A stretch of 64,000 nt of DNA from Gammaproteobacteria bacterium (GTDB lineage Bacteria; Pseudomonadota; Gammaproteobacteria; Xanthomonadales; SZUA-36): NCBI GenBank assembly GCA_021772915.1, contig JAJFLB010000015.1, positions 82,620-146,619 of the forward strand, read 5' to 3'. Of this stretch, positions 9,771 through 18,947 are shown one piece after another. The notes below the pieces were generated by a model. The model was not told where the DNA came from. It was given only the letters and a program-made list of their open reading frames with translations, and did no database searches. The position numbers and the translations under genes were made by a program. The stretch's first letter is position 1; every line of letters begins with the position of its first letter.

Positions 9771-9799
9771 TTGCCTACAACTGTTGTTTGCGCTAATGT
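9771..9799 (+). promoter_or_regulatory. Possible sigma70 promoter upstream of the DUF465 gene
   Basis: TTGCCT and TAATGT are separated by 17 bases inside the 318-bp gap 9683-10000. This would give a leader of about 190 bases before the ATG at 10001. Nothing else in the gap is convincing. Confidence 0.3.
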
Positions 9800-10000
9800 A
9801 AACCCATCGTTATGGTCAAACGCGTCTTTTCAAATGGAGTTTGCGACTGATGGCAGTGAAGGCATCATGCCCTTCGCTGCAGCTTCATGATATTTGTTAC
9901 CCCTCGTTTCTTTGTTTCTCAAATGTTGTGTCACCCGCTCACGGGACGCTTCGTTGTGTCCGTGTGTTGCCTGTGGCTCATTTTATATAGGAGTAAAGCT

Positions 10001-10216
10001 ATGTTCGAACACCGCCAGGATAAAATGGAAGTACTGATGAAGGACAATGAGGACTTTCGTCGGATTTATAACCGTCACCAGGAGTTGGACAAACGTGTCA
10101 CAGCTGCTGAACTGGGAACGGCACCGATGGAAGACCTCGCACTGAATCAGCTCAAAAAAGAAAAGCTCTGGGCCAAGGACAGACTGGCGACTCTGATGGA
10201 TACCGTCCAGGCCTGA
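10001..10216 (+). CDS. DUF465 / YdcH family small helical protein
   Basis: A 71-aa protein, almost entirely helical and charged (MFEHRQDKMEVLMKDNEDF at the start, LKKEKLWAKDRLATLMD near the end). It matches the YdcH/DUF465 family, small proteins of unknown function with the typical NHxELDKRV-like centre, here RHQELDKRV. The start is the ATG at 10001, preceded by AGGAG at 9989-9993; the frame is open further upstream but that part has no support. A strong terminator follows at 10243, so it is a single-gene unit. Confidence 0.88.
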   Translation: MFEHRQDKMEVLMKDNEDFRRIYNRHQELDKRVTAAELGTAPMEDLALNQLKKEKLWAKDRLATLMDTVQA

Positions 10217-10242
10217 ATTTCTCGTCATAATGAAATAAAGTA

Positions 10243-10277
10243 CGGTCGGGAACATGACATGTCCCGACCGTTTTTTT
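10243..10277 (+). terminator. Rho-independent terminator
   Basis: CGGTCGGGA (10243-10251) and TCCCGACCG (10262-10270) form a perfect 9-bp stem, followed by seven T. It ends the DUF465 transcript and lies 20 bases before the cystathionine beta-synthase start. Confidence 0.93.
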
Positions 10278-10296
10278 ATCTGGAGTGTAAACTGAC

Positions 10297-11670
10297 ATGC
10301 AAGTCCATGACTCTGTCCTTGACCTGATCGGGGGCACGCCCGTTGTGCGTATCAATCACCTGGATACAGGTCCCTGCACGCTCTACATCAAATTGGAAAG
10401 CCAGAACCCAGGCGGATCGGTCAAGGACCGTATCGGATTGAGCATGATTGAAGATGCTGAAGCGGCGGGTCTGATCAATCCCGGTGCGACACTGGTTGAG
10501 GGTACAGCGGGTAATACGGGTCTTGGCCTGGCGTTGGTTGCGGCACAGAAAGGCTACCGGCTGACTCTGGTCATTCCGGACAAGATGAGTCGTGAGAAAA
10601 TCTCCAACCTGAAAGCGATGGGTGCCGAGGTGGTGCTGACACGCTCGGATGTAGCCAAGGGCCACCCGGCGTACTACCAGGATCTTGCAAAGTCCATGGC
10701 CGAGGAGATTGACGGTGCTTTTTTTATCAATCAGTTTGGCAATCCCGCCAACCCGAAAGCTCATGAAGAAGTCACCGGCCCGGAAATATGGGAGCAAATG
10801 GGTCAGGATCTGGATGCCATTGTATTGGGGGTGGGTTCCAGTGGCACGGCCACCGGCTTGTCCCGTTACTTTCAACGTACCGCGCCTGAACTTGAGATGG
10901 TGCTGGCTGACCCCGTGGGTTCAATTTTGGCTCAATACATCAATGAAGGTGTGTTGTCCAAGAAAAGCTCCAGTTGGCTGGTTGAGGGTATCGGTGAGGA
11001 TTTCTTGCCAACCATCAGTGATTTTAGCCACATTTCCAAAGCCTACGCTATTTCTGATCGGGAAAGCATGCTGACCGGCAGGGAATTGCTGACTAAAGAG
11101 GGCATCCTGGCCGGTTCGTCAACCGGCACGCTGGTTGCAGCTGCCTTGAAATATTGTTGTGAACAGAAGACACCAAAAAAGGTACTCACTTTTGCTGCCG
11201 ATACCGGTAATCGCTATCTTTCCAAAATGTACAACGATTTCTGGATGCTTGACCAGGGATTTATCCAAGCTGAAGAACACGGTAATTTACGTGATCTGAT
11301 CGCGAGGCCATTCGAAACTCACGACACGATCATTGTGGGTAAGGATGAGCCGCTGGCCAATGCTTACAGCCGAATGAAACTGTATGACGTCTCACAGTTG
11401 CCGGTAATTGAGAACGATCAGATCATTGGTTTCATAGACGAATCGGACATACTGTTGGCCACCACCCGTTCCAGTGATTGTTTTGCCAAGCCAGTAAGCT
11501 CAGCCATGGTGACAGAACTCGCCTCGATCGATGTGAGTGCCTCGGTAGATGACCTGATGCCAATATTTGACAGCGATTACGTGGCTATTGTGAAAGATGG
11601 CAAGAAGTTTATCGGACTCATTACGCGGGTGGATTTACTCAACCACCTACGCCGAAAAACAGACAGCTAG
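10297..11670 (+). CDS. cbs: Cystathionine beta-synthase (PLP enzyme with C-terminal CBS domains)
   Basis: Condenses serine and homocysteine to cystathionine in the reverse transsulfuration route. Residues 1-320 are the fold type II PLP domain; the PLP lysine is K43 in NPGGSVKDRIG. The substrate loop EGTAGNTGLGLALV and the PLP phosphate-binding GVGSSGTATGLS are present. Residues about 335-457 hold two CBS motifs (DVSQLPVIENDQIIGFI; DYVAIVKDGKKFIGLITRVD). There is no N-terminal haem domain. The two CBS domains separate it from CysK/CysM cysteine synthases. GGAG lies 14-15 bases before the ATG. The decarboxylase gene follows 48 bases downstream. Confidence 0.92.
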   Translation: MQVHDSVLDLIGGTPVVRINHLDTGPCTLYIKLESQNPGGSVKDRIGLSMIEDAEAAGLINPGATLVEGTAGNTGLGLALVAAQKGYRLTLVIPDKMSREKISNLKAMGAEVVLTRSDVAKGHPAYYQDLAKSMAEEIDGAFFINQFGNPANPKAHEEVTGPEIWEQMGQDLDAIVLGVGSSGTATGLSRYFQRTAPELEMVLADPVGSILAQYINEGVLSKKSSSWLVEGIGEDFLPTISDFSHISKAYAISDRESMLTGRELLTKEGILAGSSTGTLVAAALKYCCEQKTPKKVLTFAADTGNRYLSKMYNDFWMLDQGFIQAEEHGNLRDLIARPFETHDTIIVGKDEPLANAYSRMKLYDVSQLPVIENDQIIGFIDESDILLATTRSSDCFAKPVSSAMVTELASIDVSASVDDLMPIFDSDYVAIVKDGKKFIGLITRVDLLNHLRRKTDS

Positions 11671-11718
11671 GCGTGAAAGCCATCACTGGGCAGATGATCT
11701 CCATGCGGCAATCCTGCC

Positions 11719-12882
11719 TTGAATAACTACCCATCCGTAGAGAGCCTGTTAAGAAAACTGAAGCCAGCCAAGCCTGTCTATTGTATCTATCCTCATGTTT
11801 TGAAACAGAGCGCGAAGACCTTCATGGCTGGGTTTCCCGGCAGGGTATTGTATGCGGTCAAGGCGTGCGCGGAACCTGAAGTTCTCAGACTTCTGGTTAG
11901 TGCCGGTATTCGTCATTTCGATTGCGCGTCCCTGCCTGAAGTTGAGACCGTGAAAAAGGTGTGTCCGACCGCAACCTGTTATTTCATGGTGCCCGTATGG
12001 TTGCGTGGTGAAGCAAGGGCCGCACAACAGGAACTGGGTGTGCGTCACTTTATGGTTGACCACGAAAGTGGCGTCCAACGTCTTGAATCAGAAATCAACA
12101 TGCAGCGATCTGTAGTCTTCGCACGCATGGCTGTACATCACGAAGCGGCCCTGCATGACCTGTCGGTGAGGTTTGGTGCACCCGTTGAAACAATGCCTGC
12201 TTTAATAGAAACAATCCACGCGAGTGGTGCAGAGCCGGCACTGGCGTTTAATGTGGGTACTATGGTCATTCGTCCTGAGGCATATCGATATGCAATTGGG
12301 ATTGCCAAAACCCTGTTAAATCGTCTCCCGCTCAAAATCCGCCTCGCCGATATAGGTGGCGGATTCCCCAGATCCTATCCTCAATTTGAGGTGCCGCCAT
12401 TGAGCAGTTATTTTGAAGAAATAACTTCAGCCGTAGCGCAACTACCGCTTGCCTCCGGTGGAGAAGTTCTCACTGAGCCAGGCCGGATGCTGGCTGCGCC
12501 CGGAGTGTCCGCCATTTCTGAGGTGCTACAGCGTAAAGGTGATCGCCTGTACATCAACGACGGTATGCATGGCGTTTTTTGGGAATTGCGCTACAAGGGA
12601 CATGATCAGTACGCCTGTCGGGTTTATCGAAAAGGCCAGCTTCTGGAAGGAAAGATGCAGGCTTTTACGATCTACGGCCCGACCTGTGACTCCGGGGATG
12701 AACTGCCTGGGAAAGTACAATTACCTACCGACATCTGTCCCGGTGACCATCTGGAATTTGGTGGTCTGGGTGCATATAGCCTGACGGGGCGCACCAATTT
12801 CAATGGCCGTTACAGTGACCACCTCGTGACCATCGACTCACTCGACCAGTTTCCACCTGGACACATCCGCTATAACACCTGA
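11719..12882 (+). CDS. Type III PLP-dependent (ornithine/lysine-type) decarboxylase
   Basis: An alanine-racemase-fold decarboxylase of the ornithine/diaminopimelate decarboxylase group. The PLP lysine is K48 in LYAVKACAEP. DCASLPEVE, IGGGFPRSYP and TEPGRMLAAPG are the usual phosphate- and substrate-binding segments. The catalytic cysteine is in YGPTCDSGDEL near residue 322, which favours ornithine/lysine-type polyamine decarboxylases over diaminopimelate decarboxylase. Length 387 aa is normal. The only usable start is the TTG at 11719: an in-frame stop lies at 11695 and there is no ATG in between. The neighbour is cystathionine beta-synthase, and the exact amino-acid substrate cannot be read from the sequence. 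Confidence 0.85.
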   Translation: MNNYPSVESLLRKLKPAKPVYCIYPHVLKQSAKTFMAGFPGRVLYAVKACAEPEVLRLLVSAGIRHFDCASLPEVETVKKVCPTATCYFMVPVWLRGEARAAQQELGVRHFMVDHESGVQRLESEINMQRSVVFARMAVHHEAALHDLSVRFGAPVETMPALIETIHASGAEPALAFNVGTMVIRPEAYRYAIGIAKTLLNRLPLKIRLADIGGGFPRSYPQFEVPPLSSYFEEITSAVAQLPLASGGEVLTEPGRMLAAPGVSAISEVLQRKGDRLYINDGMHGVFWELRYKGHDQYACRVYRKGQLLEGKMQAFTIYGPTCDSGDELPGKVQLPTDICPGDHLEFGGLGAYSLTGRTNFNGRYSDHLVTIDSLDQFPPGHIRYNT

Positions 12883-12911
12883 CGCTCGGTAATACACGGC
12901 CCTGGATAGGG

Positions 12912-13460
12912 CTACTTGTTGGATACCGGCAGGTAAATTGCATCGAACGTCACTTTCCAGTTCTTACCGCCGTCGGTGGACACTTCGATCAGCTGATGTA
13001 CCTTGCCTTCTTCAAGAGGTCTCAGGCTGGTGCGGTCAAGATAGTGAGACCCGTCCTGGTTCTGGATTTCACCCTTGAAGCGAATTCCTGCACCCTCGAA
13101 GGTCGATACTTCGTGCTTTTCTTTGATGCCACCTGGAACACGAGCAAAAGGCGTCACCCAAACCTGGTGCCATTGATCATCCGTTACATAAAAAAGACTC
13201 ATGCCCTTGTTGCCACTACTACTGGTCCAGTGCTCCAGCACCGCGCAGCCATCCAGAATTGATTCAATGTGGTTGTCACCCTGGAAGTCACCTTGCTGGT
13301 CGACGACACGCCATTGGCCTAACCAGAAATCCAGCGCCTGGTACCTGGAGTCGTCCTGGCATGTTGGTGTTTGTGCCGAACCGGATGTGGCAAAAATCAT
13401 CATTAAGCTTATCAGTAGAAAGCGAATTCGTGTGATCGGGTTGGGGTCAGTTGGTTTCAT
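12912..13460 (-). CDS. Secreted DUF1579-like protein
   Basis: A 182-aa protein with a signal peptide (basic start, hydrophobic FLLISLMMIFATSG, cleavage after GSAQ). The mature part resembles the DUF1579/nitrobindin-like beta-barrel group, with the signature ALDFWLGQWRVVD near residue 44. The middle and C-terminal parts are beta-strand rich (VTDDQWHQVWVTPF; STDGGKNWKVTFDAIY). Function unknown. It is 17 bases downstream of the acetoacetyl-CoA synthetase on the same strand and is probably the last gene of that operon. It converges with the decarboxylase gene. Confidence 0.75.
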   Translation of the reverse strand: MKPTDPNPITRIRFLLISLMMIFATSGSAQTPTCQDDSRYQALDFWLGQWRVVDQQGDFQGDNHIESILDGCAVLEHWTSSSGNKGMSLFYVTDDQWHQVWVTPFARVPGGIKEKHEVSTFEGAGIRFKGEIQNQDGSHYLDRTSLRPLEEGKVHQLIEVSTDGGKNWKVTFDAIYLPVSNK

Positions 13461-13477
13461 GGATTTGAAATTCCGTT

Positions 13478-15436
13478 TTACGATTGCAGTTCTGGCAGGT
13501 CTTTGTACAGATCCAGCACTTCGGGGTTAGCCAGCGCATCTATATTGCTGACTGACCGGCCGTGGATGACATTGCGCACGGCCAGTTCGACGATTTTGCC
13601 ACTCACAGTGCGTGGAATGTCACTGACCTGAACAATTCGCGCAGGCACGTGCCTGGGGGTGGTGTCATCGCGTATGACTTTTCGGATATGGTTCTGTAGT
13701 TCCTGGTCAAGCGTCAGTTCATCACGCAGGCGCACAAACAGAATCACGCGTACATCATCATCCCAGTCCTGGCCGACACAGATGCTTTCGATAACCTCAT
13801 CCAGGTTCTCGACCTGGCGGTAGATCTCGGCGGTGCCAATTCGCACACCACCCGGATTGAGGGTGGCGTCTGAACGTCCGTATATAACCACACCACCCCG
13901 TGCCGTTATCTTGGCAAAGTCCCCATGCGCCCAGATGTTGGGATACTGTTCAAAATAGGCCGCCTGGTACTTGCTGCCGTTTTCATCACCCCAGAAATAC
14001 ACCGGCATCGAAGGGAACGACTGCACGCAACACAACTCCCCGGTTTCACCAACGTCGGCAAAACTGCCATCGTCACGGCAAATTTCTACCGCCATGCCCA
14101 GTCCCAGACACTGTATTTCACCCCGATAGACCGGCAGTATCGGGCAACCTGGTGCGAAACAGGAAACGATGTCTGTACCACCGGCGATGGAAGCCAGACA
14201 GACATCTTTCTTTATGTCGGCATAGACGTAATCGAAACTCTCCGGCGCGAGTGGGGAACCGGTTGACAACAAGGTATTGAGAGATCCCAGTGAATGGGTT
14301 TCACGTGGTTTTAGGTCTGCTTTTTGCCAGGCGGATATGGTTTTGGCCCCCGTTCCAAAAACAGTGATTCCTTGCTCGTCAATAAGGTCAAACATTGCGG
14401 CCGGGCCGGGATAGAAGGGTGAGCCTTCAAATAGCACCAATGTGGCGCCTGTGGCCAGACCGCTTACCATCCAGTTCCACATCATCCAGCCACAGGTGGT
14501 GTAATAGCAAAAGCGGTCACTCCGTTTGAGGTCCGTATGCAGCATCAGCTCTTTCAGATGCTGCAACAAGGTGCCGCCTGCACCATGCGTAATGCACTTG
14601 GGAACACCGGTAGTGCCTGAGGAGTAAAGAATGTAAACGGGGTGATCAAAGGGCAGGCGCTTGAACTCGATTTCAGCGTCCACGTCTGCGACGTCCTCGT
14701 TGCTGAAGGAGGTGAGCAACTCTGCGTTGTCCAAACCGTCCAGACACGGAGACGGATCAACATAGGGGATTACAATGATTTTCTGGATACCAATACGGCC
14801 CTGGATTTCCCGAACTCTTTCCAGGCAGTCATGCTGTTTGCCGTTATAGGTGTAGGCAGCGGCACAAAACAACACTTTTGGTTCGATTTGACCCAGACGA
14901 TCTACTACCCCGTTGATGCCAAAATCCGGTGAGCAGGATGACCAGATGGCGCCGATGCTGGTGGCAGCCAGCATGGCGATAACGGTCTCCGGCAGATTGG
15001 GCATGTAGCCGGCGACCCGGTCACCCGGCTGGATTCCAAATTCTCGCAGGGACGAGGCCACACCCGCTACCTGCTGGTATAACTGCCGGTAAGTCAGACT
15101 GCTGTCCAACCCCATTTCAGATTTGAATACGATGGCTTCACGGTCGTCCCGGTGGCGCAGCATATTCTCTGCAAAATTCAGCCTGGCATCGGGAAACCAC
15201 TTCGCCCCGGGCATCTGCTCTATGTTTTCAACCGTGCGTTCGCCCACAGAACCGAGAACCCCACAAAACTCCCAGATCGCCCGCCAAAAGGATTCGGGTG
15301 AAGCAATGGAATAGTGATGTAGGTCTGCGTAATCCTGCAGGTCTGGATTCAGCTCCGTCTGCAACAAATGCATAAAACGGCTGAGGTTAGCTTGCCGGAT
15401 TCGAGCGGCATCAGGTGACCATAGCGGTTGGGTCAT
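13478..15436 (-). CDS. aacS: Acetoacetyl-CoA synthetase (acetoacetate-CoA ligase)
   Basis: An AMP-forming acyl-CoA synthetase that activates acetoacetate. The adenylate-forming motif is ILYSSGTTGVPKCITHG near residue 275. Typical for this subfamily are AGGTDIVSCFAPGCPILPVY, the long N-terminal helical part and the C-terminal GRSDATLNPGGVRIGTAEIY and IPRTVSGKIVELAV (catalytic lysine). The start is either the ATG at 15436 (652 aa) or a TTG at 15454 that overlaps the etfA stop; 652 aa matches the family. The gene follows etfA almost directly and would handle acetoacetate made by fumarylacetoacetate hydrolase or by ketogenic amino-acid and fatty-acid breakdown. Confidence 0.93.
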   Translation of the reverse strand: MTQPLWSPDAARIRQANLSRFMHLLQTELNPDLQDYADLHHYSIASPESFWRAIWEFCGVLGSVGERTVENIEQMPGAKWFPDARLNFAENMLRHRDDREAIVFKSEMGLDSSLTYRQLYQQVAGVASSLREFGIQPGDRVAGYMPNLPETVIAMLAATSIGAIWSSCSPDFGINGVVDRLGQIEPKVLFCAAAYTYNGKQHDCLERVREIQGRIGIQKIIVIPYVDPSPCLDGLDNAELLTSFSNEDVADVDAEIEFKRLPFDHPVYILYSSGTTGVPKCITHGAGGTLLQHLKELMLHTDLKRSDRFCYYTTCGWMMWNWMVSGLATGATLVLFEGSPFYPGPAAMFDLIDEQGITVFGTGAKTISAWQKADLKPRETHSLGSLNTLLSTGSPLAPESFDYVYADIKKDVCLASIAGGTDIVSCFAPGCPILPVYRGEIQCLGLGMAVEICRDDGSFADVGETGELCCVQSFPSMPVYFWGDENGSKYQAAYFEQYPNIWAHGDFAKITARGGVVIYGRSDATLNPGGVRIGTAEIYRQVENLDEVIESICVGQDWDDDVRVILFVRLRDELTLDQELQNHIRKVIRDDTTPRHVPARIVQVSDIPRTVSGKIVELAVRNVIHGRSVSNIDALANPEVLDLYKDLPELQS

Positions 15437-15446
15437 AAACTGAAGG

Positions 15447-16385
15447 TTACTCAAGCAGTTGCATCATTTCCGGGATCACAGTAAACAGATCGCCCACCAA
15501 ACCAATGTCTGCGATTTCAAAAATCGGTGCGTCTGCGTCCTTGTTAACAGCCACAATGGTACCCGCGTCCTTGATTCCGGTAATGTGTTGTATAGCACCG
15601 GAAATACCAAATGCTACATACAGATCCGGGGCAATGATTTTACCGGTTTGACCCACCTGTAAATCATTGGGCACATACCCTGCATCAACTGCCGCACGTG
15701 AGGCACCTGCCCCCGCTCCGATCAGGTCAGCCAGCTTGTAAATCAGTTCAAAGTTTTCCTCACTCGCGAGTGCCCGTCCGCCGGATATTACCCGGTTCGC
15801 GGATTGCAGGTCCGGACGTTCACCACCACCGGATTGCAGGCTTACGTAGCGTGTATGACCACAGGGTGTGGCATTGGCTGCACGTGCTTCGATTGCGGCA
15901 TCGCCACCATCAGCCGCAGACGGCCATGAGGCCACGCGCACCGTTGCAACCACAGCCACCTCTTGTGGGGGCTGTACGTCCACGATGGCGTTGCCGGCGT
16001 AAATCGGGCGTTTGAAATCATGCGGGCCGGTGACGGCTGCTATATCACTGACCTGGTTAACACCCAGAAGTGCTGCGATTCGGGGCATCAGGTCTTTGCC
16101 AAAGGTGGTTGAAGGACCGAGGATGTGACTGTAACCCTCTGCCATGGCACACACCTCTGCCGCATGGTTGGCGGCGAGAGGACTGGCTAGGTGCTCCGCG
16201 TCAATGGCGTGGACAGTTCCGACGCCATCAATGGCAGCCGCTTGGCCGGCAATGTTATCAATACCTGAACCCAAAACAACGACGTCGTAGTCTTGTCCAA
16301 TGGCCGCTGCGCAGCTCGCACATTTTGCGGTGCTGGGGTTGAGTTCGTGCGCGTCGTGCTCTGCGATGATTAATGTTTTGCTCAT
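15447..16385 (-). CDS. etfA: Electron transfer flavoprotein alpha subunit
   Basis: With EtfB it forms a soluble FAD/AMP heterodimer that takes electrons from acyl-CoA and other dehydrogenases. The C-terminal FAD-binding signature is present ([19 protein letters not shown] and the ending [20 protein letters not shown]). The N-terminal domain starts [19 protein letters not shown] chose the ATG at 16385 (312 aa, the usual size, preceded by AAGGAATT); the frame continues upstream without homology. It lies 10 bases after etfB and overlaps the region of the acetoacetyl-CoA synthetase start. Confidence 0.96.
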   Translation of the reverse strand: MSKTLIIAEHDAHELNPSTAKCASCAAAIGQDYDVVVLGSGIDNIAGQAAAIDGVGTVHAIDAEHLASPLAANHAAEVCAMAEGYSHILGPSTTFGKDLMPRIAALLGVNQVSDIAAVTGPHDFKRPIYAGNAIVDVQPPQEVAVVATVRVASWPSAADGGDAAIEARAANATPCGHTRYVSLQSGGGERPDLQSANRVISGGRALASEENFELIYKLADLIGAGAGASRAAVDAGYVPNDLQVGQTGKIIAPDLYVAFGISGAIQHITGIKDAGTIVAVNKDADAPIFEIADIGLVGDLFTVIPEMMQLLE

Positions 16386-16395
16386 GATGAATTCC

Positions 16396-17142
16396 TTACA
16401 CCAAACCGCGGTTTTTAAGTTCTGTGACCAGTTGCGCTGCGTCTTCAACCAAGATGCCTTTCTCACGCTGCGGTGGTGATGTATGTTGGGTCACCTGTAT
16501 GTCATTTTCCGCACTCACACCGAGCTCATCCAGTGCAATGACATCCAATGGTTTGCGTTTGGCTTTCATGATATCCGGCAGCTTGACAAAACGTGGTTCA
16601 TTGAGACGCAAGTCAACCGTAATAACAGCCGGTAAATCGACTTCAATGGTTTCAAGCCCGGCATCCACTTCACGGATAACCGTGGCGGTGTCCCCTGTCA
16701 AGTCAAGTCCCGAAGCGAAAGTTGCTTGTGGCCGGTCCCACAAGGCAGCCAGCATCTGGCCGGTTTGTGAGTTGTCGCCGTCAATGGCCTGTTTACCCAG
16801 GATGACCAGACCGGGTTGCTCTTTCTCAACCAGTTTCAGGAACACCCGGGCCAGGCTCAACGGTTGCAAACTGTCCGCAGTACTGACCTGAATCGCCCTG
16901 TCCGCACCCATCGCCAGACCGGTACGCAACTGTTGCTGGCATTCGTCACCACCTACGGAGACTACGACGACCTCTTCTGCCCTACCTGCTTCGCGGATGC
17001 GCAAAGCCTCCTCCAGGCCGATCTCATCGAAGGGATTGATGCTCATTTTGACACCATCGGTGTCTACACCGCTGCCGTCAGGTTTGACACGGATGCGAAC
17101 GTTGTAGTCCACAACACGCTTTATGCCAACCAGTATTCTCAT
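16396..17142 (-). CDS. etfB: Electron transfer flavoprotein beta subunit
   Basis: A 248-aa subunit that binds AMP in the Etf heterodimer. It begins MRILVGIKRVVDYNVRIRV, typical of EtfB, with MSINPFDEIGLEEALRIRE and the family signature region VEVDLPAVITVDLRLNEPRF followed by PDIMKAKRKP. It is in the expected order next to etfA and 39 bases downstream of ETF-QO, so the whole route from flavoprotein dehydrogenases to ubiquinone is encoded in one cluster. Confidence 0.96.
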   Translation of the reverse strand: MRILVGIKRVVDYNVRIRVKPDGSGVDTDGVKMSINPFDEIGLEEALRIREAGRAEEVVVVSVGGDECQQQLRTGLAMGADRAIQVSTADSLQPLSLARVFLKLVEKEQPGLVILGKQAIDGDNSQTGQMLAALWDRPQATFASGLDLTGDTATVIREVDAGLETIEVDLPAVITVDLRLNEPRFVKLPDIMKAKRKPLDVIALDELGVSAENDIQVTQHTSPPQREKGILVEDAAQLVTELKNRGLV

Positions 17143-17181
17143 GGTAATTCCTTTATTGATTCAATAATGTGTTAACGGGCT

Positions 17182-18816
17182 CTAAAGATTCTGGTAATTG
17201 GGACCACTGCCACCTTCGGGCGTGACCCAGTTGATAATCTGGTAGGGATCCTTGATGTCACAGGTCTTGCAGTGTACGCAATTCGCCGCGTTGATTTGCA
17301 AGTGTTTACCGGCAGCTGATTGTCCATTTTCGTCAACCTCATCGGCGACCATTTCATACACCTGGGCAGGGCAGAACCGGGTACAGGGATGGCCATATTC
17401 CTCACCACAGCGTGTGATGCAAACCTCCGGCTCAAGTATCTGCAGGTGAACGGTTTGATCCTCATCATGTTCGGTGCCGGCAAAATAGACCGACGCCAAC
17501 CGGTCTCGTGGTATCAGGTCACGCTCGACCCACTGTCTGTCCACGGCCTTTGTGTTCTGCAGATTTCTGAGAGTGGAGTGATCCGCGTGGTTGTGCAAGG
17601 TCCTGGGTAGTTTGCCGGCAGTCACTGTTTCGATCGCGGCGGTTATTAAGCCGCGCCACAGACCCTTGTTGAATCCTGGTCGGACATTGCGTACTTTGTG
17701 CAGCTCCCGCATGATAGCTGAGGCCCGTAGCGCCTCGTCAAATCCCTCACCGGTATCCATCTCAGTGACATGCTTGGCCGCCAGCATTCCGGACCTGATC
17801 GCCTGGTGCGTGCCCTTGATCTTGGGTAGATTCAGCAGCCCGGCGGCGTCGCCAATCAGCAGGGCACCGGGCATTTCAACACGTGGCAATGATTGCGCAC
17901 CGCCTTCAACGATGGTGCGTGCACCGCCTGAGAGTATCTCACCACCTGCAAACAGGGGCTTGACCGAGGGGTGGTGTTTGAATTGCTGAAAGGCTTCAAA
18001 CGGGGAGAACTCGGGGTCGGCATAATCGAGTGCACAAACAAAGCCGACGGCCACGCGGTCTTTATCCATATGGTAAATAAAACTGCCACCATAGGTATTT
18101 TTGTCCAGTGGCCAGCCGATAGAATGCTGGACCAGTCCCGGCCTGCACTTGCCGCTCTCAACCTGCCACAGCTCCTTGATGCCTACGCCATAGACCTGTG
18201 GGTCAGACCCGGCATCCAGATTGAACCTGTTGATCAGCAGCTTGCTGAGATGACCCCGGCAGCCTTCTGCCAAAACCGTCAGCGGCGCATGGATTTCGAT
18301 ACCCTGCATATAGGTATCCTTTGGCTCACCATCCAGGCCAACACCCATATCACCCACGATGACACCCCCGACGGACCCATCGTCTGCAAAATGGATACCG
18401 GCTGCCGCGTAACCGGGAAAAATATCCACACCCAGAGCTTCTGCCTGTGGTGCGAGCCAGGCGCAGAGTGCGCCCAGTGAGACTACGAAATTACCGTGGT
18501 TTTTTTGCTGTGGTGGGGTGGGGAGCCGATATCTGGAAGCGGACGTCAGAAAGGAAAGCTCGTCTTGCCCGACCGGAATACAAACGGGTGGCGGGTTGTC
18601 CTGCCAGCCAGGTATCAACTCATCCAACGCACCCGGTTCGATGACCGCACCCGATAATATGTGAGCACCGACTTCGGCGCCTTTTTCAAGCACCGCGACC
18701 ATCAGGTCCTGCTTGAGTTGTTTGAGGCGAATTGCACAGGCCAGCCCCGCTGGTCCGGCCCCAACGATGACCACGTCATATTCCATGACTTCGCGCGCAG
18801 GCGTAGTTTCGTTCAT
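17182..18816 (-). CDS. Electron transfer flavoprotein-ubiquinone oxidoreductase
   Basis: A membrane-associated FAD and 4Fe-4S enzyme that passes electrons from Etf to ubiquinone. The N-terminal FAD motif is YDVVIVGAGPAGLACAIRL. The middle has GDAAGLLNLPKIKGTHQAI. The C-terminus has the ferredoxin-like cysteines: CGEEYGHPCTRFCPAQVYE, then NCVHCKTCDIKDP. The ATG at 18816 (MNETTPAREVMEYDVV) gives 544 aa, normal for the family; the frame extends upstream to 18861. It is the first gene of the etfQO-etfB-etfA-aacS cluster and is divergent from the symporter gene across about 130 bases. Confidence 0.96.
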   Translation of the reverse strand: MNETTPAREVMEYDVVIVGAGPAGLACAIRLKQLKQDLMVAVLEKGAEVGAHILSGAVIEPGALDELIPGWQDNPPPVCIPVGQDELSFLTSASRYRLPTPPQQKNHGNFVVSLGALCAWLAPQAEALGVDIFPGYAAAGIHFADDGSVGGVIVGDMGVGLDGEPKDTYMQGIEIHAPLTVLAEGCRGHLSKLLINRFNLDAGSDPQVYGVGIKELWQVESGKCRPGLVQHSIGWPLDKNTYGGSFIYHMDKDRVAVGFVCALDYADPEFSPFEAFQQFKHHPSVKPLFAGGEILSGGARTIVEGGAQSLPRVEMPGALLIGDAAGLLNLPKIKGTHQAIRSGMLAAKHVTEMDTGEGFDEALRASAIMRELHKVRNVRPGFNKGLWRGLITAAIETVTAGKLPRTLHNHADHSTLRNLQNTKAVDRQWVERDLIPRDRLASVYFAGTEHDEDQTVHLQILEPEVCITRCGEEYGHPCTRFCPAQVYEMVADEVDENGQSAAGKHLQINAANCVHCKTCDIKDPYQIINWVTPEGGSGPNYQNL

Positions 18817-18947
18817 CTCATTTTCCGAAAGTCCGGTCCCTGCCGTGCAGTATATCGGCAAGTGGGTTCAGGTACATTTATTTTGTTAACATGCAGCATG
18901 ATTTGGCACGTGGCTGGATCAAATGAAACGCCCCCTAAGGATAACAA

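Noticed and set aside
12900..12913. GCCCT-GGAT-AGGGC hairpin between convergent genes
   Set aside because: Stem of five pairs without a T run is too weak for a terminator call.
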